The notes beneath the pieces are model-generated. The model did not search any database. It was not told the DNA's origin and saw nothing but the letters and a program-made list of their open reading frames with translations. Position numbers and translations under genes: made by a program. A stretch of 64,000 bases of DNA from Phaeodactylibacter sp. Lineage in GTDB: Bacteria; Bacteroidota; Bacteroidia; Chitinophagales; Saprospiraceae. The stretch lies in the NCBI RefSeq assembly GCF_022763345.1, contig NZ_JALEGS010000025.1, forward strand, positions 1 through 64,000. Reading direction: 5' to 3'. Numbering within the stretch: position 1 is the stretch's first letter; the number at the start of each line of letters is the position of its first letter. This document shows positions 18,434 through 27,686 of this stretch, piece by piece.

Positions 18434-20125
18434 TCACCCCACATGCCGCTCCACCAGCCCAATCACTTCCTGCTCCAGAGCATCCGCCCTGGCAGCTATG
18501 GATTGAGCCGCCGACAGTTTGGCTTCCACCCAGGCCTTGTCCTCGATATCGCCGGCATTGATGCGGACATTGAGCCAGGCACCGTGCACAGCTGCCCGGG
18601 CACACAGCGCCCCTACCCCAGCATCGCTGGCAGAGTTGGGGTTGCCCTTTTCTGCCATGGCTTTGCACACCTCGAAGGTCTCTAATGCCAGTTCCATAGT
18701 TCGGAAAGGCACTTCGGTGGCATACTTGGTGGCTTCCTGCATCGCTTCGTGTCGGGCGGCTTTTTCTGCTTCCGTCCCCTTTGGCATGCGCACCGCAGCA
18801 ATAATGCCGTTGAAGGAACGGGTATCTTCGTCTACCAGCGCCAGGAGCCCATCCTTGATGCGCTGCCCGCGTTCCGCCCACTCGGAAAACTCCGCCCAGC
18901 GGTCGTCCCAAACCCGGCGGTGGGAAGACAGGTTGGCGACCATCGTGCCCAGAGAGGCCCCCAGAGCGCCAACGTAGGCCGCCACCGAACCGCCGCCCGG
19001 TGCCACGCTCTCCGAAGCCGTCTCATTGGAGAAGGTGCGTAGGTTCATATTGAGGAGTGGCGTAGGGGTATCTTCTGCCAGTTGGTATTCGATAATTTTC
19101 TGTTGGGGGTCGAAGGGGCTCAGCTCATCCAGACCCATTGACTTGACGGCAATTTTGATGACCTCTTCTTCAGATGCGCCCAGGGAACGCCGCTGCTGCT
19201 GCAGGAAGTAATGCCCGGCATCGAGCATGACCTGCAGGGGCACCAGGCCGACCAGTTCGGAGCCGGTCACCCGCATCCCCCGGCGATTGGCGCTTTCGCG
19301 GCAGGCTTCGAAGGCGATGTGGAGTGGGGTTTGGCGCACATCGGTGATGTTCATGGAAATTTGCGCAATGCCGTACTCTTCGATGTACCAGCCGATGCCT
19401 TTTACGCCCTTGCACTTGCCGGGTTCCCGCAGGGCATTCCCGTTTTCATCCTTGAGCACTGCACCGGAGACTTTGCCGCCTTCCCGCTTCAAACGCCCCT
19501 GCTCCCGCACATCAAAGGCAACGGAATTGGCGCGGCGTACCGAGGTGGTATTGAGGTTGACGTTGTAAGCGATAAGGAAGTCCCGGGCGCCCACTGCCGT
19601 CGCTCCGGCGGTTGCGTTAAATTTCGCCGGGCCATAATCCGGCTTCCATTCCGGTTTAGCCAGTTTATCGGGCAGGGCTTCGTACTCGCCAGAGCGGACC
19701 GTAGCCAGATTGCGCCATGCGGGCTTGGTCGCGGCACTTTCATACATATAGATGGGAATGCCCAGTTCCTCACCGACACGCCTGGCCAGCTTATGCGCCC
19801 ATTTGGCGACCTCTTCCATGGTGATGTGGGCAATGGGGATAAGCGGGCAGACATCCGTGGCGCCCATACGGGGGTGCTCACCGGTATGCTTGGACATATC
19901 AATGACTTCGCTGGCCTTTTTCATAGCCTGGAAAGCCGCCTCAATGACCGGCTCCGGCGCGCCCACAAAGGTGACGACCGTGCGGTTGGTCGCTTTTCCG
20001 GGGTCGACGTCCAGAAGTTTGACGCCCTCCACCGCTTCGATGGCATCAGTGATTTGCTTCAGCACTGCCGGGTCACGGCCTTCACTGAAATTAGGTACGC
20101 ACTCTATGAGCGGTTGGTTTTGCAT
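18434..20125 (-). CDS. ftcD: Bifunctional glutamate formimidoyltransferase / formimidoyl-THF cyclodeaminase
   Basis: The protein is 563 residues. Residues 1-325 are the formimidoyltransferase half (starts LIECVPNFSEGRD; GEHPRMGATDVCPLIPI). Residues about 345-563 are the cyclodeaminase half (SVAPGGGSVAAYVGALGAS). The fusion is the same as in animals and several Bacteroidota. It moves the formimino group from formiminoglutamate (histidine breakdown) to tetrahydrofolate and releases ammonia, giving methenyl-THF. No other hut gene is in the window. It is divergent from the nitric oxide synthase gene with 117 bases between starts. Confidence 0.95.
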   Translation of the reverse strand: MQNQPLIECVPNFSEGRDPAVLKQITDAIEAVEGVKLLDVDPGKATNRTVVTFVGAPEPVIEAAFQAMKKASEVIDMSKHTGEHPRMGATDVCPLIPIAHITMEEVAKWAHKLARRVGEELGIPIYMYESAATKPAWRNLATVRSGEYEALPDKLAKPEWKPDYGPAKFNATAGATAVGARDFLIAYNVNLNTTSVRRANSVAFDVREQGRLKREGGKVSGAVLKDENGNALREPGKCKGVKGIGWYIEEYGIAQISMNITDVRQTPLHIAFEACRESANRRGMRVTGSELVGLVPLQVMLDAGHYFLQQQRRSLGASEEEVIKIAVKSMGLDELSPFDPQQKIIEYQLAEDTPTPLLNMNLRTFSNETASESVAPGGGSVAAYVGALGASLGTMVANLSSHRRVWDDRWAEFSEWAERGQRIKDGLLALVDEDTRSFNGIIAAVRMPKGTEAEKAARHEAMQEATKYATEVPFRTMELALETFEVCKAMAEKGNPNSASDAGVGALCARAAVHGAWLNVRINAGDIEDKAWVEAKLSAAQSIAARADALEQEVIGLVERHVG

Positions 20126-20242
20126 GGTTTATTTGGTTTAGCACTTTGACAAACATTTGAGGCGGGAAAATAAACTTTTCAGAGGGGAGGACGATTATTT
20201 TGGTGCATTTTTCCGCTTCCAAATTGAAGAAAAATAAAAAAT

Positions 20243-21367
20243 ATGAACACCATTGCCAAGGCTGCTCCATCGACGCTCCTACAGGAAGCCGAACAGTTCC
20301 TTCAGCTTTATGCCAAAGAACAGGAACTGCCCCACGCGGCTCACAAAGACCGTATGGAGGAAATCATAGAGTCCATCGCGGCACAAGGCACCTACGAGCT
20401 GACCGAAGCGGAGTTGGCCTTCGGGGCAAGGGTTGCCTGGCGGAATTCCATCCGATGCATCGGGCGGTTGTACTGGAAAAGCCTGCATGTGTTCGATGCC
20501 CGGCGGGTGACGGATGCAGAGACGGCCTTTCGCCTTCTCTGCAACCACCTGCGCTTTGCCACCAACGAGGGGAATATCCGGTCGGCGATCACCATTTTCC
20601 CACCTGACGTTGAAGGCCGGACGCCCCTGAAAATCCTGAACCATCAGCTCATCCGCTATGCGGGCTACGCGCAGCCGGACGGCAGTGTCTTAGGCGACCC
20701 GGCAAGTGCCTCCTTTACCCGCTTTTGCGAAAGCCTCGGCTGGCAGGGCAAAGGCACCGCATTTGACATTCTCCCCCTTGTGGTACAGGAAGCGGGCCGC
20801 CCACCGGTTTGGTTTGAGTGGCCGGAGGAGGTGTGCCTGGAAGTGCCGATTACGCACCCTGATCAGCCGGGAATTACCGGCTTGGGTTTAAAATGGTATG
20901 CCGTACCTGTGATTGCTGATATGTGGCTGAGCATTGGCGGGCTGCGGTTCTCCGCTGCGCCCTTCAATGGCTGGTATATGGGCGCGGAAATTGGTGCCCG
21001 CAACCTGGCGGACCAGCAACGCTACAACGCTCTGCCTAAAGTTGCGGAAGCCATGAACCTTGATACCTCCCGCAATGCCACCCTCTGGAAAGACCGGGCG
21101 CTGGTGGAATTGAATGCCGCGGTACTGCATTCCTACGCGCAGGCGGGCGTGAAAGTCGTGGACCACCACAGCGCCGCTGAGCAACATGAGCATTTTGAGC
21201 GCATTGAACAATCGCACGGCCGCCCGGTCAATGGCGACTGGACCTGGCTCATACCACCGGTCTCACCGGCCACGACGGCGACCTTCCACCGCACGTATAA
21301 TGCTGCGGAGCTGAAGCCGAACTTCTTTTACAAGACAGCAGCGGAGAAGGGATGCCCGATGATGTGA
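20243..21367 (+). CDS. nos: Bacterial nitric oxide synthase, oxygenase domain
   Basis: The protein is 374 residues, the length of stand-alone bacterial NOS. The haem-thiolate motif is WRNSIRCIGRLYW (Cys about residue 72), and the arginine-binding Glu lies in FNGWYMGAEIGARN (about 250). No reductase domain or flavodoxin gene adjoins, so it must use a general cellular reductase, as known for Bacillus NOS. The reaction is oxidation of arginine to citrulline and NO in the cytoplasm. Bacterial NOS is scattered in the phylum, which may mean transfer. Convergent with the SusD gene, which ends 6 bases away. Confidence 0.93.
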   Translation: MNTIAKAAPSTLLQEAEQFLQLYAKEQELPHAAHKDRMEEIIESIAAQGTYELTEAELAFGARVAWRNSIRCIGRLYWKSLHVFDARRVTDAETAFRLLCNHLRFATNEGNIRSAITIFPPDVEGRTPLKILNHQLIRYAGYAQPDGSVLGDPASASFTRFCESLGWQGKGTAFDILPLVVQEAGRPPVWFEWPEEVCLEVPITHPDQPGITGLGLKWYAVPVIADMWLSIGGLRFSAAPFNGWYMGAEIGARNLADQQRYNALPKVAEAMNLDTSRNATLWKDRALVELNAAVLHSYAQAGVKVVDHHSAAEQHEHFERIEQSHGRPVNGDWTWLIPPVSPATTATFHRTYNAAELKPNFFYKTAAEKGCPMM

Positions 21368-21373
21368 TTTGTA

Positions 21374-22966
21374 TTAATACCCAGGGTTCTGCGTCAGCCC
21401 TGCATCTCCGCCGATAGCAGACCGGGGAATAGGAAATAATTCCCGGTAGGGCTCAGAAGCTGGCTTTTCCCACCAGGCTTCGGTATACTTTCCAAACCGG
21501 ATGAGGTCAGTACGGCGTATGGCTTCCTGAAACATCTCCCGGCCTCGTTCTGCCAAAAACTCATCCGCCGTAAGCGTACTGCTGTAGGGCTCCACCCCAG
21601 CACGGGCGCGCAATATATTGACATCAGGCTCGGCATCTGCCCAGTTGCCGCTAAGGCGGGCGCGGGCCTCTGCCCTGATGAGGTAGACCTCCCCCAAGCG
21701 GACGAGCGGAAAGTCATTGTCCATTTCCCTACCCCCATAGAGCTTAAAGCTGAACTTAACAGGCCGGGCCCCTGCACCTCGCGCCGCATCCGGCTGCAAT
21801 TCATTGATGCTGGGGGTATAGCTGAGCTGAAGTTCACCATCATTTACGCTGTAATCAATAACAGCAGAGCCAGAGAAATCAAACTGCGGCCCGGTCAGGA
21901 AACTGGCTTTTTTGCGCAAGTCAGCGTCCTCATAGCTGTTGTAGAATTCTTCAAGGGTAACGTAGCCATTCCAGGGCTGTTCCTGCAGGTGCCAGCTCAA
22001 TTGGCTGGCCGGGTGAAGGACCATTTGTGAAAAGTTCATCCCCGGCCCAAGGTACTCATCGTAATTGATGGAAAAGATGTGCTCGGGGTTGCCATCGTTG
22101 TTGGGTGCGAAAACAGCGCCATAGCCTTCCAACTGTTCAGGGTCAGAAGGCACGCCCGGGCGATAGCCCAGGTTAGATACGGCACAGCCCTGCCCGCATA
22201 GCTGATAATGCCCGCTGTCAATGATGTGGGAAGCTGCCGTACTAGCTGCTTCGTACCTGGGCGTACCTGTATACACTTCGGCATTCAGATAGAGCCTTGC
22301 CAGAATACCTAAGGCACCATAGCGATTAAGTTCGTAGGCATCACTACTTTCAGAAAGCGAACTGCTGCTGAGGTCCATATCTGCACTGACTTCGGGAATT
22401 TCTAATATTGCCAGGAGCTCCTGTTCCACAAAGTTAAACACTTCCTCCCGGGTGGCCTGAGGAGGATTGGGGTCGTACTCGGTTACGATTTTGACCCGGC
22501 CGAACAGGTCGAGAAGCCGCCAATAGTAAAATGCCCGCAAACCTCTGACCTGTGCCACTTCGTGTGGTTCCAAATGCGCCTGGTCCAGCGCTTGATTAGC
22601 TTCAGATATAGCCTCGTACAACTGCCGGAAAGTCGTACCCAGAAAAGGATGGTCGGGCGTATAAGTATGCTGATGCAAAGCGATCTGTATTCCACCATCA
22701 TACCAGTCGCTGCCTTTGGCACATACTACCATTTCATCGGAGGTAAGCTCCTGCAGGGAGAAATAGCCCCCGTGGTAGGCGGTTCCAGAATTTCTTAATC
22801 CGGAATAAGCCCGTATCAGCGGTCCGCCGCAGGCACAATCATAATTTATGCCGTTTCCTTCAACAGACAACTCCTCCGTGAGCGCTCCTACCAAATCTTC
22901 CTCTAAGTCTGTACAGGCATAATGGATTAGAGCAATCATTAGCGACAAAAGGTATACTTTTTTCAT
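21374..22966 (-). CDS. SusD/RagB family outer-membrane lipoprotein (no adjacent SusC)
   Basis: The protein is 530 residues with a type II signal peptide (lipobox HYAC, Cys 18). TPR-like helical SusD core (YEAISEANQALDQ, VRGLRAFYYWRLLDLFG), and the characteristic C-terminus (LVRLGEVYLIRAEARARL, AIRRTDLIRFGKY, LFPIPRSAI). SusD proteins form the lid over a SusC TonB-dependent channel and bind the nutrient. No susC is next to it on either side: nadE is upstream and nos downstream. The residues 43-47 segment (CACGG) is unusual. Confidence 0.93.
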   Translation of the reverse strand: MKKVYLLSLMIALIHYACTDLEEDLVGALTEELSVEGNGINYDCACGGPLIRAYSGLRNSGTAYHGGYFSLQELTSDEMVVCAKGSDWYDGGIQIALHQHTYTPDHPFLGTTFRQLYEAISEANQALDQAHLEPHEVAQVRGLRAFYYWRLLDLFGRVKIVTEYDPNPPQATREEVFNFVEQELLAILEIPEVSADMDLSSSSLSESSDAYELNRYGALGILARLYLNAEVYTGTPRYEAASTAASHIIDSGHYQLCGQGCAVSNLGYRPGVPSDPEQLEGYGAVFAPNNDGNPEHIFSINYDEYLGPGMNFSQMVLHPASQLSWHLQEQPWNGYVTLEEFYNSYEDADLRKKASFLTGPQFDFSGSAVIDYSVNDGELQLSYTPSINELQPDAARGAGARPVKFSFKLYGGREMDNDFPLVRLGEVYLIRAEARARLSGNWADAEPDVNILRARAGVEPYSSTLTADEFLAERGREMFQEAIRRTDLIRFGKYTEAWWEKPASEPYRELFPIPRSAIGGDAGLTQNPGY

Positions 22967-23106
22967 TTCCAGGGTCTTTGACCGATCAATTTACGGATTT
23001 TCAAGGAAAAAAGCCAGAAGGAGTCAGCACGGCGCAGCAGGAGCAGAAAATCAGGGCATTTTATCAATTTAGCGGTCCCGGTTTCCCGATTGCAACCATC
23101 CTTTCT

Positions 23107-23114
23107 TACCTTTG
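23107..23114 (+). promoter_or_regulatory. -7 promoter box of nadE
   Basis: TACCTTTG matches TAnnTTTG, 22 bases before the nadE start codon. A TTTC at 23082-23085 stands 21 bases upstream as a weak -33 element. Confidence 0.6.
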
Positions 23115-23136
23115 TTTAGATTTCAAACGAAGATAC

Positions 23137-24774
23137 ATGAAGATAGCGATCGCACAACTCAACTTCCACATTGGCAACTTTGAAGGCAACCTGCAAAAAA
23201 TGCTGCAGGCGGTCGCGGAAGCCAAAGCCCAACAAGCCGACCTCATCTGCTTCAGCGAACTGGCAACCGTGGGCTATCCGCCCCGGGACTTCCTGGAATT
23301 TGAGGACTTCATCGAATTGGCGGAAGCTACGGTGGAGCAACTGGCGAAAGCAGCGCAGGGTATCGCTATTGTGGTGGGCTCACCAACCAAAAACCCGGTG
23401 ATTGAGGGCAAAGACCATTACAACTCCGCCTTCTTTCTGGCTGATGGCAAAGTGCAGCAGGTACAGCACAAAACCCTCCTGCCGACTTACGATATCTTCG
23501 ACGAGTACCGCTACTTCGAGCCGGCTTCGGAGTGGAAGGTGGTGGAATTCAAAGGCAAGCGCATTGCCCTCACGGTTTGTGAGGACATCTGGAACATCGC
23601 CAATGAGAACCCACTCTACACCATCTCACCCATGGATCAGCTGATGCCGCAACAGCCGGACTTTATCCTCAACCTTTCCGCTTCGCCCTTCAGTTACGTG
23701 CAGGCCGAGTCACGCACGAAGGTCGTCCGGGCTAATGTAGAGCGCTACGGCATTCCAATGTTCTACGTCAACCACAGCGGTGCACAGACAGAAATCCTCT
23801 TCGACGGCGGCTCTATGGTCGCCTCCCCCGATGGCAAAATCTTTGACGAGCTGCCTTACTTCGAAGAGGCAGTACGGGTGTACGACCTGGACGAAGTCAC
23901 CAAAGGCGGCAGGGAGCTGCTGCAGCCCCGAAACAAAATGCCCCTCATCCACGATGCCCTGGTGATGGGCATTCGCGATTACTTCCGGAAACTGGGCTTT
24001 AAGCGGGCCATCCTTGGACTTTCCGGCGGGATAGACTCGGCTTTGGTGGCCGTACTGGCGGTGCGGGCGCTGGGAGCGAAAAATGTCCGCCTGGTATTAA
24101 TGCCTTCGCAGTTTTCCTCCGACCACTCGGTCGTAGATGCCCGGAAGCTGGCGGAAAACCTGGGTGCGCCCTACGACATCATCCCCATCGAGCCCATCTA
24201 CAACAGTTTTATGGAGGCGCTCAAGCCCCACTTTTGGGCCACCGAATTCAATATCGCCGAGGAAAACCTGCAGTCCCGCTCCCGGGGCAACCTGCTCATG
24301 GCCTTGTCTAATAAGTTCGGTAACATCCTGCTCAACACGTCCAACAAAAGCGAGGTGGCCGTCGGGTATGGCACCCTTTATGGCGACATGTGCGGCGGCT
24401 TGTCCGTCATCGGCGACCTTTACAAAACGGAGGTCTTCGAGCTTTGCCGCTACATCAACCGGGAAGAGGAAATCATTCCCGACAACATCATCACCAAGCC
24501 CCCTTCCGCTGAGCTCAAGCCCGACCAAAAGGACACCGACAGCCTGCCCGAATATGAGGACCTGGACGAAATCCTGTTCCAATACATCGAGCGCCGCCTC
24601 AGCCCGCAGGACATCATCGAAAAAGGCTACGATGAAAAGCTGGTCCGCCGGGTGCTCCGCCTGGTCAACATCAACGAGTTCAAGCGCCACCAAATGGCTC
24701 CCGTGCTGCGGGTTTCTGAAAAGGCATTTGGCATGGGGCGGCGTATGCCGATTGTGGGCAAATATTTGGCGTAG
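23137..24774 (+). CDS. nadE: Glutamine-dependent NAD+ synthetase
   Basis: The protein is 545 residues. The start MKIAIAQLNFHIGNFEGN is the standard beginning; the frame is open to 22978 but that lies upstream of the promoter. The N-terminal nitrilase-type glutaminase has its Glu in FSELATVGYPPRD, Lys in HKTLLPTYDIFDEYR and Cys in LTVCEDIWN. The C-terminal synthetase has the ATP-PP loop LGLSGGIDSALV (about 290). It makes NAD+ from nicotinate adenine dinucleotide with ammonia from glutamine. nadC, which acts earlier in the same pathway, is at 48785. Confidence 0.96.
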   Translation: MKIAIAQLNFHIGNFEGNLQKMLQAVAEAKAQQADLICFSELATVGYPPRDFLEFEDFIELAEATVEQLAKAAQGIAIVVGSPTKNPVIEGKDHYNSAFFLADGKVQQVQHKTLLPTYDIFDEYRYFEPASEWKVVEFKGKRIALTVCEDIWNIANENPLYTISPMDQLMPQQPDFILNLSASPFSYVQAESRTKVVRANVERYGIPMFYVNHSGAQTEILFDGGSMVASPDGKIFDELPYFEEAVRVYDLDEVTKGGRELLQPRNKMPLIHDALVMGIRDYFRKLGFKRAILGLSGGIDSALVAVLAVRALGAKNVRLVLMPSQFSSDHSVVDARKLAENLGAPYDIIPIEPIYNSFMEALKPHFWATEFNIAEENLQSRSRGNLLMALSNKFGNILLNTSNKSEVAVGYGTLYGDMCGGLSVIGDLYKTEVFELCRYINREEEIIPDNIITKPPSAELKPDQKDTDSLPEYEDLDEILFQYIERRLSPQDIIEKGYDEKLVRRVLRLVNINEFKRHQMAPVLRVSEKAFGMGRRMPIVGKYLA

Positions 24775-24777
24775 CTT

Positions 24778-25434
24778 ATGAAAACCATCATTTTCCTTCT
24801 ATCCATGTCCGTAATGGACGCTCACATTTATGTGAATGATCGGTATATTCTGTTGGAGTGCCTGCCCGCTGATGATGGATTTCAACTATCCTATAGGTAC
24901 CGATTGCTGGACAAGGCTACGGATAGCTTATATGTCATCGATAAAAATGTCGAGTTTGGCTATCAACAGAAAGTGGAATTGGAAAAGCCTGTTAATCAGC
25001 ATCCCTGGGTGGCAGTAGGCATAAAAACCATGTCTGTGACGGTTGGGGAAGAAGATATCCTGTTCGAAGGGTATAAATGCCGGGAAGTCATCGTTGAGTC
25101 GTCCCATTATTCCGATTTGAACAAACCGGTCGGGAGTATCCACCGGACTCATCATTTACACTGCAACTGCCCGGAGCTTCAACCGTATTTGAGGCAAGAA
25201 CACTACATGGTAAATTTTTTCGAATGGAGTGAGATAAAGGAACTGAGGGAGCAGGGCTATCATTGGGTCTTGAAATCATTTTCCCCGGTTGATGTGATTC
25301 CAGATGCAAGACCGTTTATCATCAAACAGTATCAAAAGGTCGAAGAAAGAGCAATAGCGCCTGCCTTTTTCGAGCGTTTCAAAACGGTAGAATGGGTAAC
25401 CGAGGAAGAGTATATTCAGATGAACAGGCCTTAA
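24778..25434 (+). CDS. Hypothetical protein after nadE
   Basis: The protein is 218 residues, starting 3 bases after the nadE stop and so probably co-transcribed. The first ten residues are hydrophobic but there is no good signal peptide. No family recognised; the chain is mixed alpha/beta with a Cys/His cluster (HRTHHLHCNCPEL, about residues 121-133) that could bind metal. Its stop overlaps the stop of the convergent AAA/nuclease gene by four bases. Confidence 0.65.
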   Translation: MKTIIFLLSMSVMDAHIYVNDRYILLECLPADDGFQLSYRYRLLDKATDSLYVIDKNVEFGYQQKVELEKPVNQHPWVAVGIKTMSVTVGEEDILFEGYKCREVIVESSHYSDLNKPVGSIHRTHHLHCNCPELQPYLRQEHYMVNFFEWSEIKELREQGYHWVLKSFSPVDVIPDARPFIIKQYQKVEERAIAPAFFERFKTVEWVTEEEYIQMNRP

Positions 25435-26948
25435 ATCCCCTCACTTTCCCACGCCACCACCGCCCGTTCCTCCGAAGAAAAGTTCATGCCAACGGCAACG
25501 CGCTGTTTAGGAGAGTCGGCATAGGGCTGTAGGTAACCTTTATCAAAAATCTGCTGCAGGGCTTCTGCCGCGCTTTTATCGAGTTTGAACTCCAAGGCGT
25601 AGATGCGATCGGCGGTTTCCACAAGGGCATCGCAGCGCCCGTTAGCGGTATGCACTTCCGATCGGATGTAGGTCCCCAACAGGTCAAAAGTGAGGTGGAT
25701 AATGAAGTGGAAGAAACGCTCGGTTTGCTGCTGCGGCCAAAGATCATAGGGCATGGAGGCAAACAGCGCATTGATGATGCGGACCATACCTTCGATATCG
25801 CCTTCCCGCAGTGCATTGCGCAGCCCGGCCACCCTTGCCAGGGGGTCTTTCGGGCCTTCGAGGTATTCGTGCAGCAGGCTTTGCTCCATTGATTGGCGGA
25901 CTTCCATATTCGGGTAATCCAACGTGTACAGATGGTCTTCCGGCTCGTACTTCAGGATGGTCAGGTAGCCGGTCTGGAAAAGTACGGAAATCGGATCGAG
26001 GCGTGTAAGGTCAAAGGCATTGATCTTGTTTTGCGAGACTTCGATGCGCTCCGGGAAATAGTAAGCTCGCTTTTTCATTTCCCGAATCAGGAAAGTAGGC
26101 GTACCGGTTTCAAACCAGAAATTGCTGTACTCTCCCCCACCCTGGAAAAAGCTGAGTATAGAAAACGGGTTGTAGACTTTCTCCGTACCGCCCCAGGAAT
26201 AGCCATTGTACCATTGCCGGACTTTTGCCTTATCGACACGCGCCAGAGGCTCCGCAAAGTAATGCTCCAGCTCATCTTGCGTGATACCAAGCAAGGTGCG
26301 GGCAGCGGCTACCAGGGAAAGATTGTAGAGGTTATTGAGATCAGAAAAAATACTGACTTTGCTGAAAGCAGAAACGCCGGTGATGAGAACGAGCTCGAGG
26401 TAAGGATCGCTGTCTTTTAGGATGGAATACAGCCACTTAAGGATATCCCGGTTGACCTCAGCCTGTCCGGGCTCATCCAGATAGTCAATAATGGGCTTAT
26501 CGTATTCATCAATGAGCAGGACCACTTTTTGACCGTACTGATTATACGCTTTTTGGATTAGGTCTTGCAAGGGGTTGACAAACGCACCGTGATCAAGCTC
26601 AATATTCAGTCCTGCTGCAACTTCCTCTATTCCCTCCTGTATCGCTTTTTTGAGGTCGTTACCTTTATATTTGAACGAGCTAAACTTCAGCCAAATTACC
26701 GGCCGTTGCATCTCTTCCCAGTCCCAGTGATTGTCGATCCATAAGCCTTCGAACAGCTCCCGGTTGCCACGGTACAGCTCATTCATGGTGGATAGCAGCA
26801 GGCTTTTGCCAAAACGGCGGGGGCGATGGAGATGGTAGTACCCTCCGCCCTGTTGCAGAATATTAAAAAGTGTTTTTGTCTTATCCACATACACATAGCC
26901 ACCTTCCCGGAGCTCCCGGAAATCCTGTATGCCAATCGGATACTTCAT
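25431..26948 (-). CDS. AAA-like ATPase with C-terminal PD-(D/E)XK nuclease domain
   Basis: The protein is 505 residues from ATG 26948 (MKYPIGIQDFRELREGGYVYVDKT...), the usual start of this large family. It has a Walker A-like HRPRRFGKSLLLSTM and Walker B LIDEYDKPI, and a C-terminal DUF1703-type nuclease fold (RCDALVETADRIYALEFKLDK, with Asp and ExK). The family is very abundant in Bacteroidota, often in many copies, and its biological role is not established; mobile or defence-related roles have been suggested. Confidence 0.85.
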   Translation of the reverse strand: MKYPIGIQDFRELREGGYVYVDKTKTLFNILQQGGGYYHLHRPRRFGKSLLLSTMNELYRGNRELFEGLWIDNHWDWEEMQRPVIWLKFSSFKYKGNDLKKAIQEGIEEVAAGLNIELDHGAFVNPLQDLIQKAYNQYGQKVVLLIDEYDKPIIDYLDEPGQAEVNRDILKWLYSILKDSDPYLELVLITGVSAFSKVSIFSDLNNLYNLSLVAAARTLLGITQDELEHYFAEPLARVDKAKVRQWYNGYSWGGTEKVYNPFSILSFFQGGGEYSNFWFETGTPTFLIREMKKRAYYFPERIEVSQNKINAFDLTRLDPISVLFQTGYLTILKYEPEDHLYTLDYPNMEVRQSMEQSLLHEYLEGPKDPLARVAGLRNALREGDIEGMVRIINALFASMPYDLWPQQQTERFFHFIIHLTFDLLGTYIRSEVHTANGRCDALVETADRIYALEFKLDKSAAEALQQIFDKGYLQPYADSPKQRVAVGMNFSSEERAVVAWESEGI

Positions 26949-26975
26949 AACTGGAAAGATAAGCAAAAAAAGCCG

Positions 26976-27623
26976 CTACTCCTGCACCTTCTCCCCGTAG
27001 CTGAGGTCGCCGGCATCGCCCAGGCCGGGCACGATGTAGGACTTGGCAGTCAGCTCTTCGTCCACCGCGCCAACCCAAAGGTGGGCTTCCGGCATCACCC
27101 GCTGCAGGTGCTCCACACCGGCGGTGGCTGCCACTGCGGTGACTACGTGGATTGCGGCAGGCTGCCCTTGCTCCAGCAGGGACTCAATTGCCAGGGACAT
27201 GGAAGCGCCGGTCGCCAGCATGGGATCGGCAATGATGAGCGTCTTGCCCGTAAGGTCCGGGCAGGAGATGTACTCCACATGTACGTCGAAGGAGCCGTCT
27301 TTATGGTGTTTGCGGTAAGCAGAGACAAAGGCGCTTTCGGCGTGATCGAAGTAATGCAGCATGCCCTGATGCATCGGCAGGCCGGCCCGTAGGATGGTGG
27401 CCAGCACCACTTTCTGATCGCTGAGGGCTACTTCTGCCTCCCCCAGGGGCGTGGCAACGCTTTTGGGCATATAGGCCAGCGTTTTGCTGACCTCGTAGGC
27501 CAGGATTTCGCCCAGGCGTTCCAGGTTGCGGCGGAATCGCATCCGGTCGGACTGTACATTGATATCCCGAAGCTCGGCGATAAATTGATTCGCGATGGAA
27601 GGCGTTTGGCTCAGATCAAACAT
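26976..27623 (-). CDS. upp: Uracil phosphoribosyltransferase
   Basis: The protein is 215 residues from ATG 27623 (MFDLSQTPSIANQFIAELRD). The PRPP-binding motif is LIIADPMLATGAS and the uracil-binding end is YIVPGLGDAGDLSYG. It converts uracil and PRPP to UMP in pyrimidine salvage. A near-consensus TATTTTGG lies upstream. Usual gene length; nothing unusual. Confidence 0.95.
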   Translation of the reverse strand: MFDLSQTPSIANQFIAELRDINVQSDRMRFRRNLERLGEILAYEVSKTLAYMPKSVATPLGEAEVALSDQKVVLATILRAGLPMHQGMLHYFDHAESAFVSAYRKHHKDGSFDVHVEYISCPDLTGKTLIIADPMLATGASMSLAIESLLEQGQPAAIHVVTAVAATAGVEHLQRVMPEAHLWVGAVDEELTAKSYIVPGLGDAGDLSYGEKVQE

Positions 27624-27686
27624 GTAAGTTATTTTTGCTGCGGCGACCAAAATAGGGGTTATCCCTCATAATAGGAACAAAAAAGC

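Noticed and set aside
19211..20149. Long plus-strand frame of 312 codons opposite ftcD
   Set aside because: It is fully covered by the well-supported ftcD gene on the other strand and its translation has no family features; GC-rich genes often give such antisense frames.
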